64,000 nt of DNA from Megamerina dolium (taxonomy: Eukaryota > Arthropoda > Insecta > Diptera > Megamerinidae). The notes under the pieces are model-generated. The model was not told where the DNA came from, made no database searches, and saw only the letters and a program-made list of their open reading frames with translations. The stretch is taken from contig OY978529.1 in NCBI GenBank assembly GCA_963854835.1, forward strand, positions 38,002,055-38,066,054, read 5' to 3'. Positions 35,560-48,099 of the stretch are shown piece after piece. Position 1 is the first letter of the stretch, and every line of letters begins with the position of its first letter. The position numbers and the translations under genes were made by a program.

Positions 35560-36550
35560 TTTTTCGAAAAATGAGCATGCCATGCCCAATATTTTATATA
35601 GCTCCCATACAAAGTCACTATTTCGATTGGTTCATTGATGTTGCAATATTTGACACAAAATCTGCTTTTAAAGAAACTATACTTGACACAAGAGTTTATA
35701 TTTTGATGGTTATAACTTCAGTCTAAAATGAGATTGCCACGCCTAGTATTTTATATAGCTGCCATACAAAGTCACTATTTGAACTGGTCACTGATGTTGC
35801 TATATTTTACTTAAAAATGGCATTGAGGTACTTTCTTTTGGAAAGAAATATTATTATTTTCGATGTTGAATGTTTTGTGGAAAAAATAAACCCGACCCGT
35901 TATCAATTCTATATAGCTTCCATACAAAGTCGCTATTGTCAGCCGATAAATGATATCGCAATATTTTTCTTAAAAATTGATACTGACGTATTTACGTTTG
36001 GAACGAGAGTTTGAATTGAATTTGCAAGAATTTAATAAAAAATGGTCAAGCTATGCCCATTATTTTACATAGCTGCCATACAAAGTGACTAATTTGAAGT
36101 GTTCAATGATATTGTGATATTTTATTTAAAAATGTTGCAGAGACGGCTATGTTTGATAAGAAAGTCTATATTATTATTGAATTTCGATTTTAAGACAAAT
36201 TAAATTCGCACACTCCTACTACATATTTTATATAAAATAGCTTCCATATAAAGTCACTATTTAGAAACGCTCAATCATGTCGGTATATTTTAATGAAAAA
36301 TTGACCGTCGTGTTTTGTGCAGATTTATAGGAGTTTTATTTGCAAATTGAAAGTAAAATGGACGAACTAGATTCACTACTTTAAATAGCAGCCATTCCAA
36401 AGTGACTATTTTGACACGATCAATATTATTGCCATATTTTATTTAAAAATGAATTTGGAGTATTTATATTTGGTACAGGAAAATGGATGAAATACGCCTA
36501 TGATTTTATATAGCTCTCATATAAACTCACTGCTAATAATTATTAAAAAT
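35560..36550 (+). repeat. Degenerate tandem array, ~155-bp unit (family B)
   Basis: TTTTATATAGCTNCCATACA followed by AAGTCACTATTT recurs at about 35606, 35763, 35921, 36076, 36245, 36393 and 36518. The preceding phrase ATGCCACGCCTAGTATT links it to the element at 38.9-40.8 kb. Confidence 0.7.
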
Positions 36551-38858
36551 TTTCAAGGTCATATGCTGAAGAATTGGATCCGATTCGTCCAATATTTCCT
36601 GCATTACAATGGCATGATATAATTAAGTCGGTCTACACTGAGTGAAATACTTCAACTTGCCTACTTTATCTAATTCAAATATATGAGTGTGTGTGTGTGT
36701 GTGATTCCGCGTCTTTTTTCTTCTTTCTAGTATTTGATGGTTCCTGCTATTTTTCCCGATGTACATCTCTGATTGTTGTTGCAGTAGAGCCTGGTACTGC
36801 ATACATACTATTGCTACTCCCTTAGGCCAAACATTTATCGTGCAATTAATGTTCGTCTCCTTAAATGTATATATATATGTGTGCATGTGTTTGTGCTGGG
36901 TTCCGGTTTCACTACTAGCAAAGTGGCATTTATAAAACACACGTCACTCTATATGTGTGTGTGTGTATATGTGTGTCTGAGCGAACTTCTCTTCATTTAC
37001 TATGTTGACACTGTCACTTTAAATGCCATGAAGCCTGCAGTTATACCATCATCATCATCATCATCATCATCAGCATCAACATGAACATCATAGTCATTAA
37101 ACGACACGAACATGAGCAACCACAAATAGAACAGTAACATATGAAGCAACAGCAACCGAGTGACGCAACCATTCAATTTCAGCTGCAAGTATTGTTTGTT
37201 GGTCCGACACTTTTGCAGCTACGTGTACTATGTCCATATGTATTTATGTACTTCGCATGTGCGTGTGTGTGTATGTGAATGCATGCTATTTTGCGATTCT
37301 GTTTGTTCGTCGCGTATTATTAATAATGTTGTTGTCGTTGTTGTTGTTGTTACATATTTTAGGTAGTTGGTAGTAGGAACTAGTAGTAGTCGTAATAATA
37401 GTAGTGCTACTAGTAGTGCAATAGTGGTAATGGTACTATGATTGTAGTAATAGCAGTAACATTCTCTGTCTAGCAAATGTCACGTTCGCTGCGGTTACCA
37501 TATACGTCTTATATACAAATCGTATGTCCGACTATTTGTTAGACGCTGTTAGCCGTCAATTGGGTTTCCTTCCTTGCTTCCTCTTTGTATTATTGCCTTT
37601 TACGCGATCCAATACGAAGTCATTGGTTTAAATATGTATGTGTCAACGGCAATACGTTGTATTTGAAGCTACTTTACAGTTATTATAGTTGTTGCTTTTT
37701 TGTTGTTGTTCTTGTGGTTATTATTATTATTATTATATACTCATTGCAATGCACATTAATTTTCCTCATTTTGTTGATTAGCCTTTACATACCTACTATA
37801 AGCAATGAATAAATATTGGCTTGAAGAAAAAGTGGTGGGCCTTTACCTCAGCGAATGACGAATGTATTCACGCTGAACTGTTGCGTGTGATTGGCAACAC
37901 TGTAAATCACATTTGACATTTGAGTGTAGCAAACATTATATGATTGTGAGAATATTGGGTGGCCTTTTATGGAATTATGCCGGAACAAATATAAACAAAA
38001 ATATAGAAATTATATATAGCGACCCCTCTCTTGATTCTTATTGTTAAAAAAATCATCAAAATTGGTGAACAAATTCACAACACTTATAATTGGAGAACAG
38101 AAAACAAAAACAGAGAATGCTGTGACGTTCGAAAGACAACTAAAGGTTGAACTATTCTTTATATAATAGTCCTAAATGTTGAGATATGCACTAGCTTACT
38201 ATGACGCTGAAATTCTTAACCCATTGGTCAGCGTGTCATTTATATTTATATGGCTATATTTTTAACCAAGTTTGTTTTTAAATTTCACTCAGAGTATATT
38301 GAACACGACAGTGTAATAGTGTTGCCACCGTATATTGTGTTATTTGTTATCGAAAAATGAGTAAATAAAGCGAGATGGTCGAACATGTATCCACAATTAT
38401 TTGAAATGTTGTTGAATATTACATTTATACAGTCTTATATGTATCCTGATGCTGATTTGAATTATATACAAATATATTAAATGTTATTTGATAGTGATGA
38501 CAAATGTTTTGTTTATATATCATCTTCTTACATCATTCCTAACGTCATATAAAGCATGCTTTATGATTTTAAAAATTCTTAAAAAGTTATTCTAGTTTAT
38601 CCGATTTTCCATCCAAAAAAAACCGAGTCCATATTTTCAATTTCCCAAATGCAGTTTTAAAAACAAATAATTTGAGATTTATGTTTTATTTTTATATTTC
38701 AAATATAGTTATTAGTTTATTTTGGACAATTTTACAAAGTTGGTCTGAATATATAGAAACCATGCATATAAAGAATTAATCATATTTAAAAAATTTATAT
38801 TCAATTAATACAGAATTCTTTCTCCATTTTTACATTTTTATTTATTTTAATAGCTTTT
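36551..38858. other. Intronic sequence with GT, CAT, TTG and TTA microsatellites
   Basis: (GT)n at 36687-36701 and 36954-36967, (CAT)n at 37048-37072, (GTT)n at 37328-37350, (TTA)n near 37720-37736. A GGCAACACT phrase occurs inverted at about 37892 and 38323 but without convincing ends. Confidence 0.4.
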
Positions 38859-38993
38859 TATACCCTGCATAATGCAATATGCATGGTATATTCATTTCGG
38901 TCAGATGTTTGTGTCCACTTGAAGGAATCTCCGGAGATATAGACATAGATATATATTCGTGATCAGCGTCGATTAAATTTTCGATTTAACGAT

Positions 38994-39044
38994 GTCCGTC
39001 CGTCCGTCCGTCCGTCCGTCCGTCCGTCCGTCCGTCTGTCTGTC
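38994..39044. repeat. (GTCC)n/(GTCT)n tetranucleotide tract
   Basis: About ten GTCC units followed by GTCT units, placed between the head and the tandem repeats of the surrounding element. Confidence 0.95.
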
Positions 39045-39372
39045 ACCTGGCTGGTTCGCACGATAACTTGAGTAAATATTGAGCTATTTCGATGAAATTT
39101 GGCATAAGTAATCTATGATCCAAGGGTACGGAGGGGATTGATATTGGGCATGATCGGCCAATAACCACGCCCACACCAAGCATTCAAAGCGACTAACCTC
39201 GAAATTTTCAAAATCTTTAACTTGCTATAACTCACATAATAAACCACTTGGGACAACAATATTTGGCACATAGAGTTATATTATACTACTATATAACCTC
39301 GCCAAAAGTGGTTGAGCCACGCCTACTTTTTAGCGTAGCTCTCATACAAAGTGTCTGTACTTCTTTTAAATT

Positions 39373-40480
39373 GAAACAGCTGTAACTTCTACAATCTTCC
39401 GTCCAGAATAACCATAATTGACACTTAGATTAATATGGTAGTCGGAAATATTATGGCAGAAAATCAGTGTGCCACGCCTACTGCTTTTTGGGTCTGCCAT
39501 ACAAAGTTGCGGAAATTAAAAAAAATGTTACCGGTTATAACTTGCAAATTATTCAGCGTAGAATAACGAGATTTAAGGTGTGGATTAGTATTGTACGAGC
39601 AACTAGGCTCACATGAAATGGGCGCACCACGCCCACTGTTTATTGTAGCCCCCATACAAATTTTAAATTGAAACAGTTGTAACTTCGGCAATATTCTGTC
39701 TAAAATAACCATAATTGACACTTAGATTAATATCGTAGTCGGCAAAAATCTGGCAGAAAATCAGTGTGCCACGCCCACTCCTTCATGAGTCTCCCATACA
39801 AAGTCAAGGGAATTAAACTAAAACTTTTAAGCTCCATAACTTACAAACCATTTAGCGTAGGACAACGAGATTTAAGGTATGGATAAGTATTGTACGAGCA
39901 ACTAGGCTCACAGAAAATGGGCGCACCACGCCCACTGTTTATCGTAGCCCCCATACAAATTTTAAATTGAAACAGTTGTAACTTCGGCAATATTCTGTCT
40001 AAAATAACCATAATTGACACTTAGATTAATATCGTAGTCGGCAAAAATCTGGCAGAAAATCAGTGTGCCACGCCCACTCCTTCATGAGTCTCCCATACAA
40101 AGTCAAGGGAATTAAACTAAAACTTTTAAGCTCCATAACTTACAAACCATTTAGCGTAGGACAACGAGATTTAAGGTATGGATAAGTATTGTACGAGCAA
40201 CTAGGCTCACAGAAAATGGGCGCACCACGCCCACTGTTTATCGTAGCCCCCATACAAATTTTAAATTGAAACAGCTGTAACTTCGGCAATCTCCTGCCTA
40301 AAATAACCACAATTGACACTTAGATTAATATCGTAGTCGGCAAAAATCTGGCAGAAAATCAGTGTGACACGCCCACTCCTTCATGAGTCTCCCATACAAA
40401 GTCGAGGGAATTAAACTAAAACTTTTAAGCTCCATAACTTAGAAACCATTTAGCGTCGGACAACCAAATTTAAGACGTGG
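39373..40480 (+). repeat. 297-299-bp tandem units inside the Helentron-like element
   Basis: GAAACAGYTGTAACTTC starts units at 39373, 39670, 39969 and 40268. Units 39670-39968 and 39969-40267 look identical by eye over 299 bp. The first unit is diverged, and the fourth is slightly diverged and shortened. Each unit holds two related ~150-bp halves with the CCACGCCCACT/CCATACAAA phrase. Confidence 0.9.
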
Positions 40481-40819
40481 ATTGATATTGAAAAATTAAT
40501 TAGATATACAAGAAAGAGATACGTCACGCCCACTTTTTATATAGCTTCCGTACAAAGTCTCGGATTTATCTTAAACATTAAAACACCCATAAATTACTAA
40601 TTAATACGCCTAGGTCAACCCATTGCAACCTATGTAGTTTAGTATTATAGGCAGAAATTGATCCTCCAAAATTGGTGAGGTACGCCTGCTTCTTAATGTA
40701 GGTCCTTTACAAAGTAGTGGAAGAAAAGGATGGATATACGAGCAAACTTTTTATATATACCTCTACATATGCAGGGTATAATTTGGTCGGCCCCAGCCGA
40801 CTGTAAGGAGATTTTTTTT

Positions 40820-41690
40820 TTACAAATTTTTAAAATTGGTTTTAGGTTATAATAACAATATATTGTTAAAAACGGGTTAATCCATTAGCTTCTAATTTAT
40901 TAAAATAGACCAAACAAAAAAATTGTTGGCGTATAGTTTTAAAGTCAAGAAATTTGAAATTTATCTGCTATTTTGGTTTCTTCATTATCTTTAAGAGCTT
41001 ATTTTCCAAAAATTTTTAAAGTTTGGCGTTATGCTATAGCAATAATATTTAGAAAAGCTAGAATATATTACCTCCTAATCTAGTAAAATTTATAAAATAT
41101 ATATAAATTTCAAAATTTTGGGTATGCAGTTTTAAAGCTTAAAAAATCGGTATTTATCCTCCGTTTTGACTATTTGAATAGCTATATTAACTTATTTTCT
41201 ATAATCTTTCAAAATTAGTGTTAAGTTATGTGAATATTGATTAAAAAGAGTTTTATATATGAGCTCATAATACACCAAAATGAATTAACTTAGAAATTAG
41301 AAATACCTACTTTTAAAACCAAAAATATGGGACTAATTTTCCGTTCTTACTTTTCGAATATCTTTAATAGTTCATTTTGTGACATATTTCTCAAAGTTGT
41401 TATTAGGTTATAACAATAATACTCCTAATACAGTAATGTAGATCAAATTAAAATGTCTGATATGCAGTTTTAAAGCCATTTAATTTTTCTAAATTGATGT
41501 TATATTAAAAGAACAATGATCAGAAGTGTGCTAATAAATGATCAGTAAAGTATAATTAATTACAAATATTTTTTATGCAGCTATATAGCCAAGGAATTTA
41601 GAATTAATTTCCTGTTTAAACTTTTTATACACCATTTAAAGTATATTTTTAGCAATATTTTAAAGTATTACTTTAAAGGAATCAGAGTTT
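40820..41690 (+). repeat. AT-rich degenerate array, ~185-bp unit
   Basis: TTTTAGGTTATAATAACAAT-like phrases recur near 40845, 41028, 41224 and 41406. GCAGTTTTAAAGCC-like phrases recur near 40937, 41126, 41306 and 41468. It follows directly on the Helentron-like element. Strongly diverged. Confidence 0.5.
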
Positions 41691-43049
41691 AAAATACAAC
41701 TATATATCATATATAAGACTTTTCTTAATTTAATGTTAGTATCTACCCACATTTTCATATTATTTTATGGTATTTTCTTACAAAATTCTATACATATTCT
41801 ATTTCAACTACCTTTCTATTAATACATACAAATATGAGTATGCATTGACATTTGAACGTCGAACTACAAATTCTATGAATCACAACAATATGTATGTAGG
41901 TACATATTATATTGCATGATATCTAGTCAGTCACATCTGACTCATTCATTCATTCAATTTTGTTAGTAATAAATAGACAACAACAACAAAAAATCCAATT
42001 GGGTTATAAATCATACATATTAGATGGTGCAGACAGACGGTAGCCTTGTGTTATGTGTTTGCAACATTTTGGACTAGTTATGGCCTCTTAGTGTTTTAAA
42101 ATTGAGAATATAAACAAGATATACATACACATATATATGTTTGAATATATGTAAGTGCGTATAACACAATAACTAATATTTACTCGTAGCCAATTTTTTT
42201 TTCATGTACAATATATTTTGTCTGATAAACGCATATATGAGTAGTTGCTCATATATCAAATGAAATGTCAACTTTCTGAATATCAAAAGAGTACAAAGTA
42301 CTTGTACATACTTGGTGTGTTGTCAATTAATTTGTGTTTTCTAAATAAGCACTCTCCAATGCTTACCTATGTACCTATGTGGACCTACATATGGGTGTGT
42401 GTGAGTTAGAGGGCAAAAAATAATTGAAGAGCAGCCACAATACTTTACTTATTACATAAATTTGAATTTGTCTTTACATATCGTATTACTGGACTATTTG
42501 AGAGGTTCAATGTTGTGATATACGAGTACGAGTATGAGTATATAAAAGCTTACAAAAGCGATTTAATTAATTCGATTAAATATTTGTTTTGATTTCCAAT
42601 AGACTCGTAAAACCAATGTTTAGCTTCCTTTACCGGTATTGAAAAATCGATATATTTCGTGAATCCTAAACGAAAAAAATCATATGTCAGCCTGGGTTAG
42701 CTAGATACATCAACCTCAAGGCCAAATTGTTTTGGAAGGAATATAATACTCTGTATTTCTGGGATCAGAATGGTGTAATGTGGTATGAAGTGCATCGTGA
42801 TTTCTTCAAAAAATTTCGGGAATGTGAGAAGAGGTAAAAAAGCGAATTGTTGTACACGAATTAAGAAAGAATTTGAACAGTTATAATATTAATTACAAGA
42901 TAAAATCTTTAAAATACCATTCTACATGCTTTTGTTAGTACATTTTGAAATTACAATAAAAAATAATCCTTACGATAAAATCTGCTGATTTTGAGACATC
43001 ATTCAAATGACTGTCATGGCTGGTTCTATAGTGTCCCATCCGATCAATC
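41691..43049. other. AT-rich intronic sequence, nothing recognised
   Basis: TACATATG patches and GAGTACGAGTATGAG near 42520-42540. The last 100 bases may belong to the transposase fossil that follows. Confidence 0.4.
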
Positions 43050-43595
43050 CAATTTTTTAGTAAATTTTCGATTATTTGGGATTCAATCTATGGCTATGTC
43101 AATTATCAAAATTGTCGTAAACTTGTCGGAGATCAGAGAATTCACACGTGATTATTGAGGAGCCAATGCATCCACAATGAATGACTGTGTGGTGTGGTTT
43201 TTGGTCTGGCGGCACCATTGGACCATTTTTATTCAAAAATGAGGAAGGAGCCACTGTTACCGTCAATGGAGAGCGTTAGCATGCCATGTTAAATGAATTT
43301 TTATTTGTAAAAATTGAAGAAGATAACATGGATGACAATTGGTTTCAACAGAATGTGGTCACATGCCACATGGCCAACGTACTCATCAATGTTTTACTCA
43401 CTGTCATTGAAAATCGAATAATCAGCCAAAATGGGAATGGGGCTAGTTGTGGTAGTCATTCATTCTTAAACGGAAATGGTCCATTCTTCTAATAAACTCC
43501 AGACGTTGAAAAAATATTAATTCGTTTTTTTATAGGCAATTCTAATTCCATACTTTAAATGGCCCACCTTGCAATAATGTTTTCAATGATGTTTT
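43050..43595 (+). pseudogene. Tc1/mariner-superfamily transposase fossil
   Basis: A single broken frame carries YVNYQNCRKL-like, IIEEPMHPQ, TVWCGFWSGGTIGPFLF, ATVTVNGER, AMLNEFLFVKIEEDNMDD and WFQQNVVTCHMANV. This matches the insect Tc1/mariner type whose second catalytic block reads FQQDGATCHTA. The catalytic Asp is Asn here (QQN), and in-frame stops occur near 43179 and 43276. The N-terminal DNA-binding part and the third acidic block are missing or unrecognisable. No terminal repeats were found, so the ends are approximate. Confidence 0.7.
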
Positions 43596-43710
43596 CAATA
43601 ATGTTTTAATAATATTTCCAATAATATCTTCAACAATATCTCCAATAATGCAGCCAAAAATATTTCCAAAAATGTCCCCAAAAAAATTTTCCAATATTAT
43701 CTTTATAAAT
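43573..43710 (+). repeat. ~15-bp minisatellite
   Basis: Units like AATAATGTTTTCAAT and AATAATATCTCCAAT are repeated about eight or nine times and degrade rightward. Confidence 0.7.
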
Positions 43711-45322
43711 TAAACTTCAAAATTGCTGCAAAAAAATTCACTTGAAAAATAACAATTTAAAGGAATAGTTGACATTTCAAATGATACATTTTTTTCTACA
43801 ATATCACTCTCATAATTATATTTTAAATTCCATTTTTTATTGGAATACCTTTCAGGGAATCAGAAAGTTTATTTTGTGAACAATGCTCATATGGAATTAT
43901 ATGGAATTAAGTATTTTTTAAATGAAAAAAAAAAAAAAAAACAGGTGTAATATATTTTTTCCAACTTTACAAATTATTCTTTTTATAAAATGCTTCAAAA
44001 TGGTTTTTCTGTGATTTGGATTTTTCTCTTCTCTTCAGTGTTTTTTAATATACATCTTTTCAATGTGTTTTTTTTTTTTAATATACATGTATTTTCAATA
44101 TTTAAATATTTTTTTTTGTCATTTTGATATGCACTTTCACTGTTGCTTATCCTGGCATTATCCTTGCTCAGCTGTGTGTATGGTCTTTTTTTTATATGAG
44201 TATACTCGTATATGTGGACTACTTGCATATGAACATAGGTTTATTTGTATGTGTACAAATATTTTGTGGTAGAAAAAATACAATATTTAAATGACAAGAA
44301 AAAAAGAAGTTGAAAACATACAAACAAACTTGTGAATATTATATCATGCCACAATGAGAGACAGAGAGAGAGATAAAGATAGAGAGAGAGAGAGAGAGAG
44401 AAATTGTCATAAAGACAAATATGCACACGCATAGATGACATTCAGTTTTGCATGTTGAGCATCTGCACTGTGACAGTGGCAGCCACATAACTGAAAATAC
44501 TCATACTGCTACATTGCATATGTTGCTTGCCACACAATGCATTCCAAGCCACCATGTACTCTCTGTGATTGTCAGGCTACAGCAGATTTATGTTCTGGAT
44601 TTGCGCTATACGCACGCGACTTCATCTCTATGCATGCTGCAACATGGAATGTGCTTTCAGTAAATGTTGAGTGAAATCATTCACTCAGCCAGTAAGGAAG
44701 ACCGTTATGAAGTGGAGAGGGAGATATTACATTGGAAGCAACTTCATGGCATTGCATTGCATTTAAGTGCACAATTGATGCTCTAATGATGGATGTACTG
44801 TTGTGAAACTAGTTGAGTTTTCATGATGTATTAAAGCCATAGAAAGAAAAAGAAAAAAACAAATCAACAAAAAACAAATATTAAAAAAATTCGACAGATA
44901 AATTGGAATCTCTTTTCCATTGTTAGTTGATTCATAATTTTACAGGTGAATTGTTCCTATGCTCATGATTACAATGATGACTCTGGCAGAGAGATTCTTC
45001 ATCACGTTGATGATGAAGTGAAGCATTAAATTATTTTATTCGCTTATAAGTATGTGTGTATGTATATGTTTGTGGCTGTATGAGTGCAGAAATGGATATG
45101 AAAAAAATGCAGAAATTTTATTTTATTTACTATACTAGTCATTAGAGTATTTGTTTTGCATGTAAGGGAAAGGTCGATAGTTTGGGAACGTTTTGCAGAA
45201 TGGCAAGTATACATTTTTGCTGACATTGATTTGAAGAATATTAGTGGGGTTAGTGGGTTCTACTTTTGCTTTGGCCAAGAGTGTGCAACTCAATGCGGGA
45301 ACATCAACTCTTCCTTGATCTT
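43711..45322. other. AT-rich intronic sequence with A-runs and an AG microsatellite
   Basis: A-run at 43925-43940, T-runs near 44070, and (GA)n at about 44355-44401. The GC-richer stretch 44440-44660 gave no recognisable peptide on either strand. Confidence 0.4.
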
Positions 45323-45647
45323 AAGTTAGGTTAAGTTAGGATTTTGTGGCTACCTTCACAAGTTTATCTGCCAGTACTGTTGCGCGTGTTAAATGTGAAC
45401 AGTATTAAAGGGAACCTACTTATATTAGCTGGTTCCGAATGGCACATCCCTTGTGACATCAATTTTTGTTAGCTTTGTCACAGAGCTTTTCATGGCAAAG
45501 TGTTACTGCCGGAAGAATTGTAAATTGTTCACCGACATGTGGGCACCGTTCGAAAGAAAACTCTTTTTCATAATAAAGTTGTCAGAGGATTGAACCAACA
45601 ACCTATGGATCAGATGGCCAACGCCTTAGCCACTGAGCTACGACAAT
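45323..45647 (-). mobile_element. tRNA-derived SINE, copy 6, with LINE-like TTAGG-type tail
   Basis: The head is at the right end (minus: TAGCTCAGTGGCTAAGGCG, B box GGTTCAATCC). The body contains CGGTGCCCACATGTCGG and a diverged GTTCTGCC..TTCGGAACC block. The left end reads, in SINE sense, CCTAACTTAACCTAACTT, which is like the tail of the SINE at 13858 and unlike the T-rich tails of the other copies. No clear target duplication. Confidence 0.7.
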
Positions 45648-48099
45648 CATTTGAGCATTTAAGCATTTTATGCACCAGCCTTATGAGAATTTTACACAAA
45701 TATCTCGGAATATTTGCTGATAAATCTCAATTGATTTAATAATTCAAGGTGAATGTTCATCGGCTTCGTTATCTCTTTTAAATTGGCCCTTAGAGGATCT
45801 CAAATTGGACGTAGAATTTGACTGAAACCTCAAATTTTCTAAAAAATTCGCAGCTAATATCCCAAAGGTCAATACATTCGTATAGGATGGCAGTTTGTTA
45901 TGGCTTTTAGAGTGGCTAATTATCTATATTTTGTTTATATTTGTAGCAAAAATGGAGCGAATTTTTTGAAGGCATCAACATAATTTTTTCTATATCATAA
46001 AATCAGCAATAAATATTGAACCTAAAAAAATTGCTGATTTATATAAAAATGTCCATTGTCCAAATTCGTCAAAATTACTATACACATCTCGCTATATTGT
46101 CTAGACACGTTTCGTAAGAGTGATCCGTAAAACTCAAAGCCGTATAACGAGTTAGATATTTTTGGTATTAAAACAGCAACAGTCTAACAGCGTAGCATCT
46201 GAGTCGGATAATAAAATATTGTGAGCAGAAAATCGAAAAAGTGTCATAATTAAAAAAAGACGTTATAGCAAGATGTCATGTGAAGAACGGCCGTATAGCG
46301 AAGTATTGATGTATTATACACTTTAAGAATATTCTTTCGTACTCCACCAAAATCGAATTATTTCACATTTTACTTCCACATAAATTTGCTTTTCCAAAAT
46401 AAACTGAACTCATACGAATACGAATTATTCCCCTATTATAATTATTGATATTGTTGCAAAGAGAAAATGCAGAAAAAAAAAGAAACTGCAAAATTTGGCA
46501 ACTGTGAAAAATTTGAATGAAAATCTGATTTTAAAACTATTCTATATACTGAATAAGCTAAATGAATATGGCACATTTAAATTGAATTTGTATTCTATGC
46601 TTTATTTTGTGTGTGGCAATAAGTACATAGCTACCATAGATACTGTTTCATGCTGTGCTTAGCATTCTCCAAATATAGAGATTCATATATTTTACAGTTG
46701 TTTATTGTAATATTTTATTATATTTGTTTACAATTATTGTCGAGTCTGTGTGTGTATAAAAATGTCGAATTTGTTAAAAGCATTGCTTACTCCCCATGAC
46801 ACGAATACATTGGCGGTGTGTCCAATAAATTCTCAGATATATCACTGTATGTTCTCACGTGAGTTTAGGTAGTACCTAAGCCGAGATGCTTTGGTTTTGT
46901 GAAATCAAATGAGTGGAAGAATTGTATGCGGAATCTGATAATAAACAAATTTGAAGGGGAAGGTCGAACGTCAGGCGGAAGGAGGTAATAGTTCAGGCTT
47001 GCAGATGATAGTAGAGAGAAAGGAACATAATTGATTTATAAAATGCTCTATTTATAATCATGAAATAATTGCGAAATAAGCACAGATTGTTGCTTTCATT
47101 TTAAAATGTGTGAATGAGCATGATTATATAGGTGTGTCGAATATAAGTCCTGACTATTTCCAATGGACTCCTCGGCTCAGTGTGAGAATAATGCAAATAT
47201 CAAGAGATTTTGTCGAAATCCCAACATTTTAGAAAAGGTTTGGAGTTACTTTATAGTGCTGCCAAAGCATTTTTATGGAAATATAATTTTTATTGAATCT
47301 ATAAGACAACTTTCAAATGATTATGAAGTTCTTTTCAAAAATGAGTGCACAAGTGATCTTAAAATGAAGTCTGAAAACTTTTTCAGACCAATATGTTTTG
47401 GTTTTTGGCTTCTGTCTTTAACGTACTTACGGCATTAAATAAATAACATTTGTATTGTACATTATACTGTGCTCATCCATTCCAAAAAGGAACACCACAC
47501 ACACATGTACAAAAAAAAAAAGAGACATTCACAGACAGACATAAGTGTATGTACATCTGTATCATAGAAGCTCAATTGTTTTTCGGGGAATGTAATGTCA
47601 TGATGTCAACGCGACTTATTTATGAGCCAACAAAGAACGTTGTTAAACGTTTTTGGGGGAGACAAGCCAGCACAAAAAATCTACAATATACTCGTACGAA
47701 GAGACAAATGGCAACAACAAACGAAGAATTTATTGCATTAGAGTTAATTATGTGGGTTAAATGCCATACTACGTATATAGTATAGCGACAGCAAAACAAT
47801 ACCAACAAAAAGTGAAAGAGAATAAAATAGAAGTATTCCATTATTATAAGGACGTAAATTTGTACTCGTATTTAGTGTTGACAATGGAGTCTCGCTGAAT
47901 CATTTGAGTATATTAATTATTTCGCCAATAAATATTCGTTAAAGAAGCATTTGGCGAAGATCAATTTTCCAATGTAAAACTTCACACTTTTGAAAGTCCT
48001 TTTGTGGACTGTAATTATGTAGGTAAGCACTATTCATAGTTAGGGAATGTGAGTTTAAAATGAAAGTGAAAATAACATTGCACGTGCTGACTAAAATGG
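45648..48099. other. AT-rich intronic sequence, nothing firm apart from one MITE candidate
   Basis: Frames at 47163-47438 and 47450-47785 have no recognisable domain. The interval includes the pogo-like candidate listed separately. Confidence 0.4.
46079..46320. mobile_element. Possible pogo/Tigger-like MITE
   Basis: TATACACATCTCGCTATA at the left faces a right end whose reverse complement is ATACTTCGCTATACGG. Internal GCCGTATAACGAG and CGTTATAGCAAG phrases resemble those of the 6.5-kb MITE. The ends are poorly defined. Confidence 0.4.

Larger units (their letters stand above)
38859..40815 (+). mobile_element. Helentron/DINE-like non-autonomous element with central tandem repeats
   Basis: The left end is a palindrome, TATACCCTGCAT...ATGCATGGTATA (38859-38890). 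Next come a unique head, a GTCC tract, then tandem units built on CCACGCCCACT...CCATACAAA modules every ~150 bp. The right end is a second palindrome, TATACCTCTACATATGCAGG (40756 on), then GTCGGCCCCAGCCGAC, a perfect 5-bp stem hairpin just before CTGTAAGG. Established knowledge: Drosophila DINE-1/Helentron relatives have short 5' blocks, a GTCY-like microsatellite, ~150-bp central tandem repeats and a 3' hairpin. The match here is in architecture, not in compared sequence. No Rep/helicase is present. Confidence 0.6.

Noticed and set aside
37815..38345. Possible transposon bounded by inverted GGCAACACT phrases
   Set aside because: Only about 9-10 bp of inverted identity, no target duplication, and the phrases are offset from any plausible end.
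47163..47785. Two neighbouring plus-strand frames of 91 and 111 codons
   Set aside because: No recognisable domain, no splice context, AT-biased codons.
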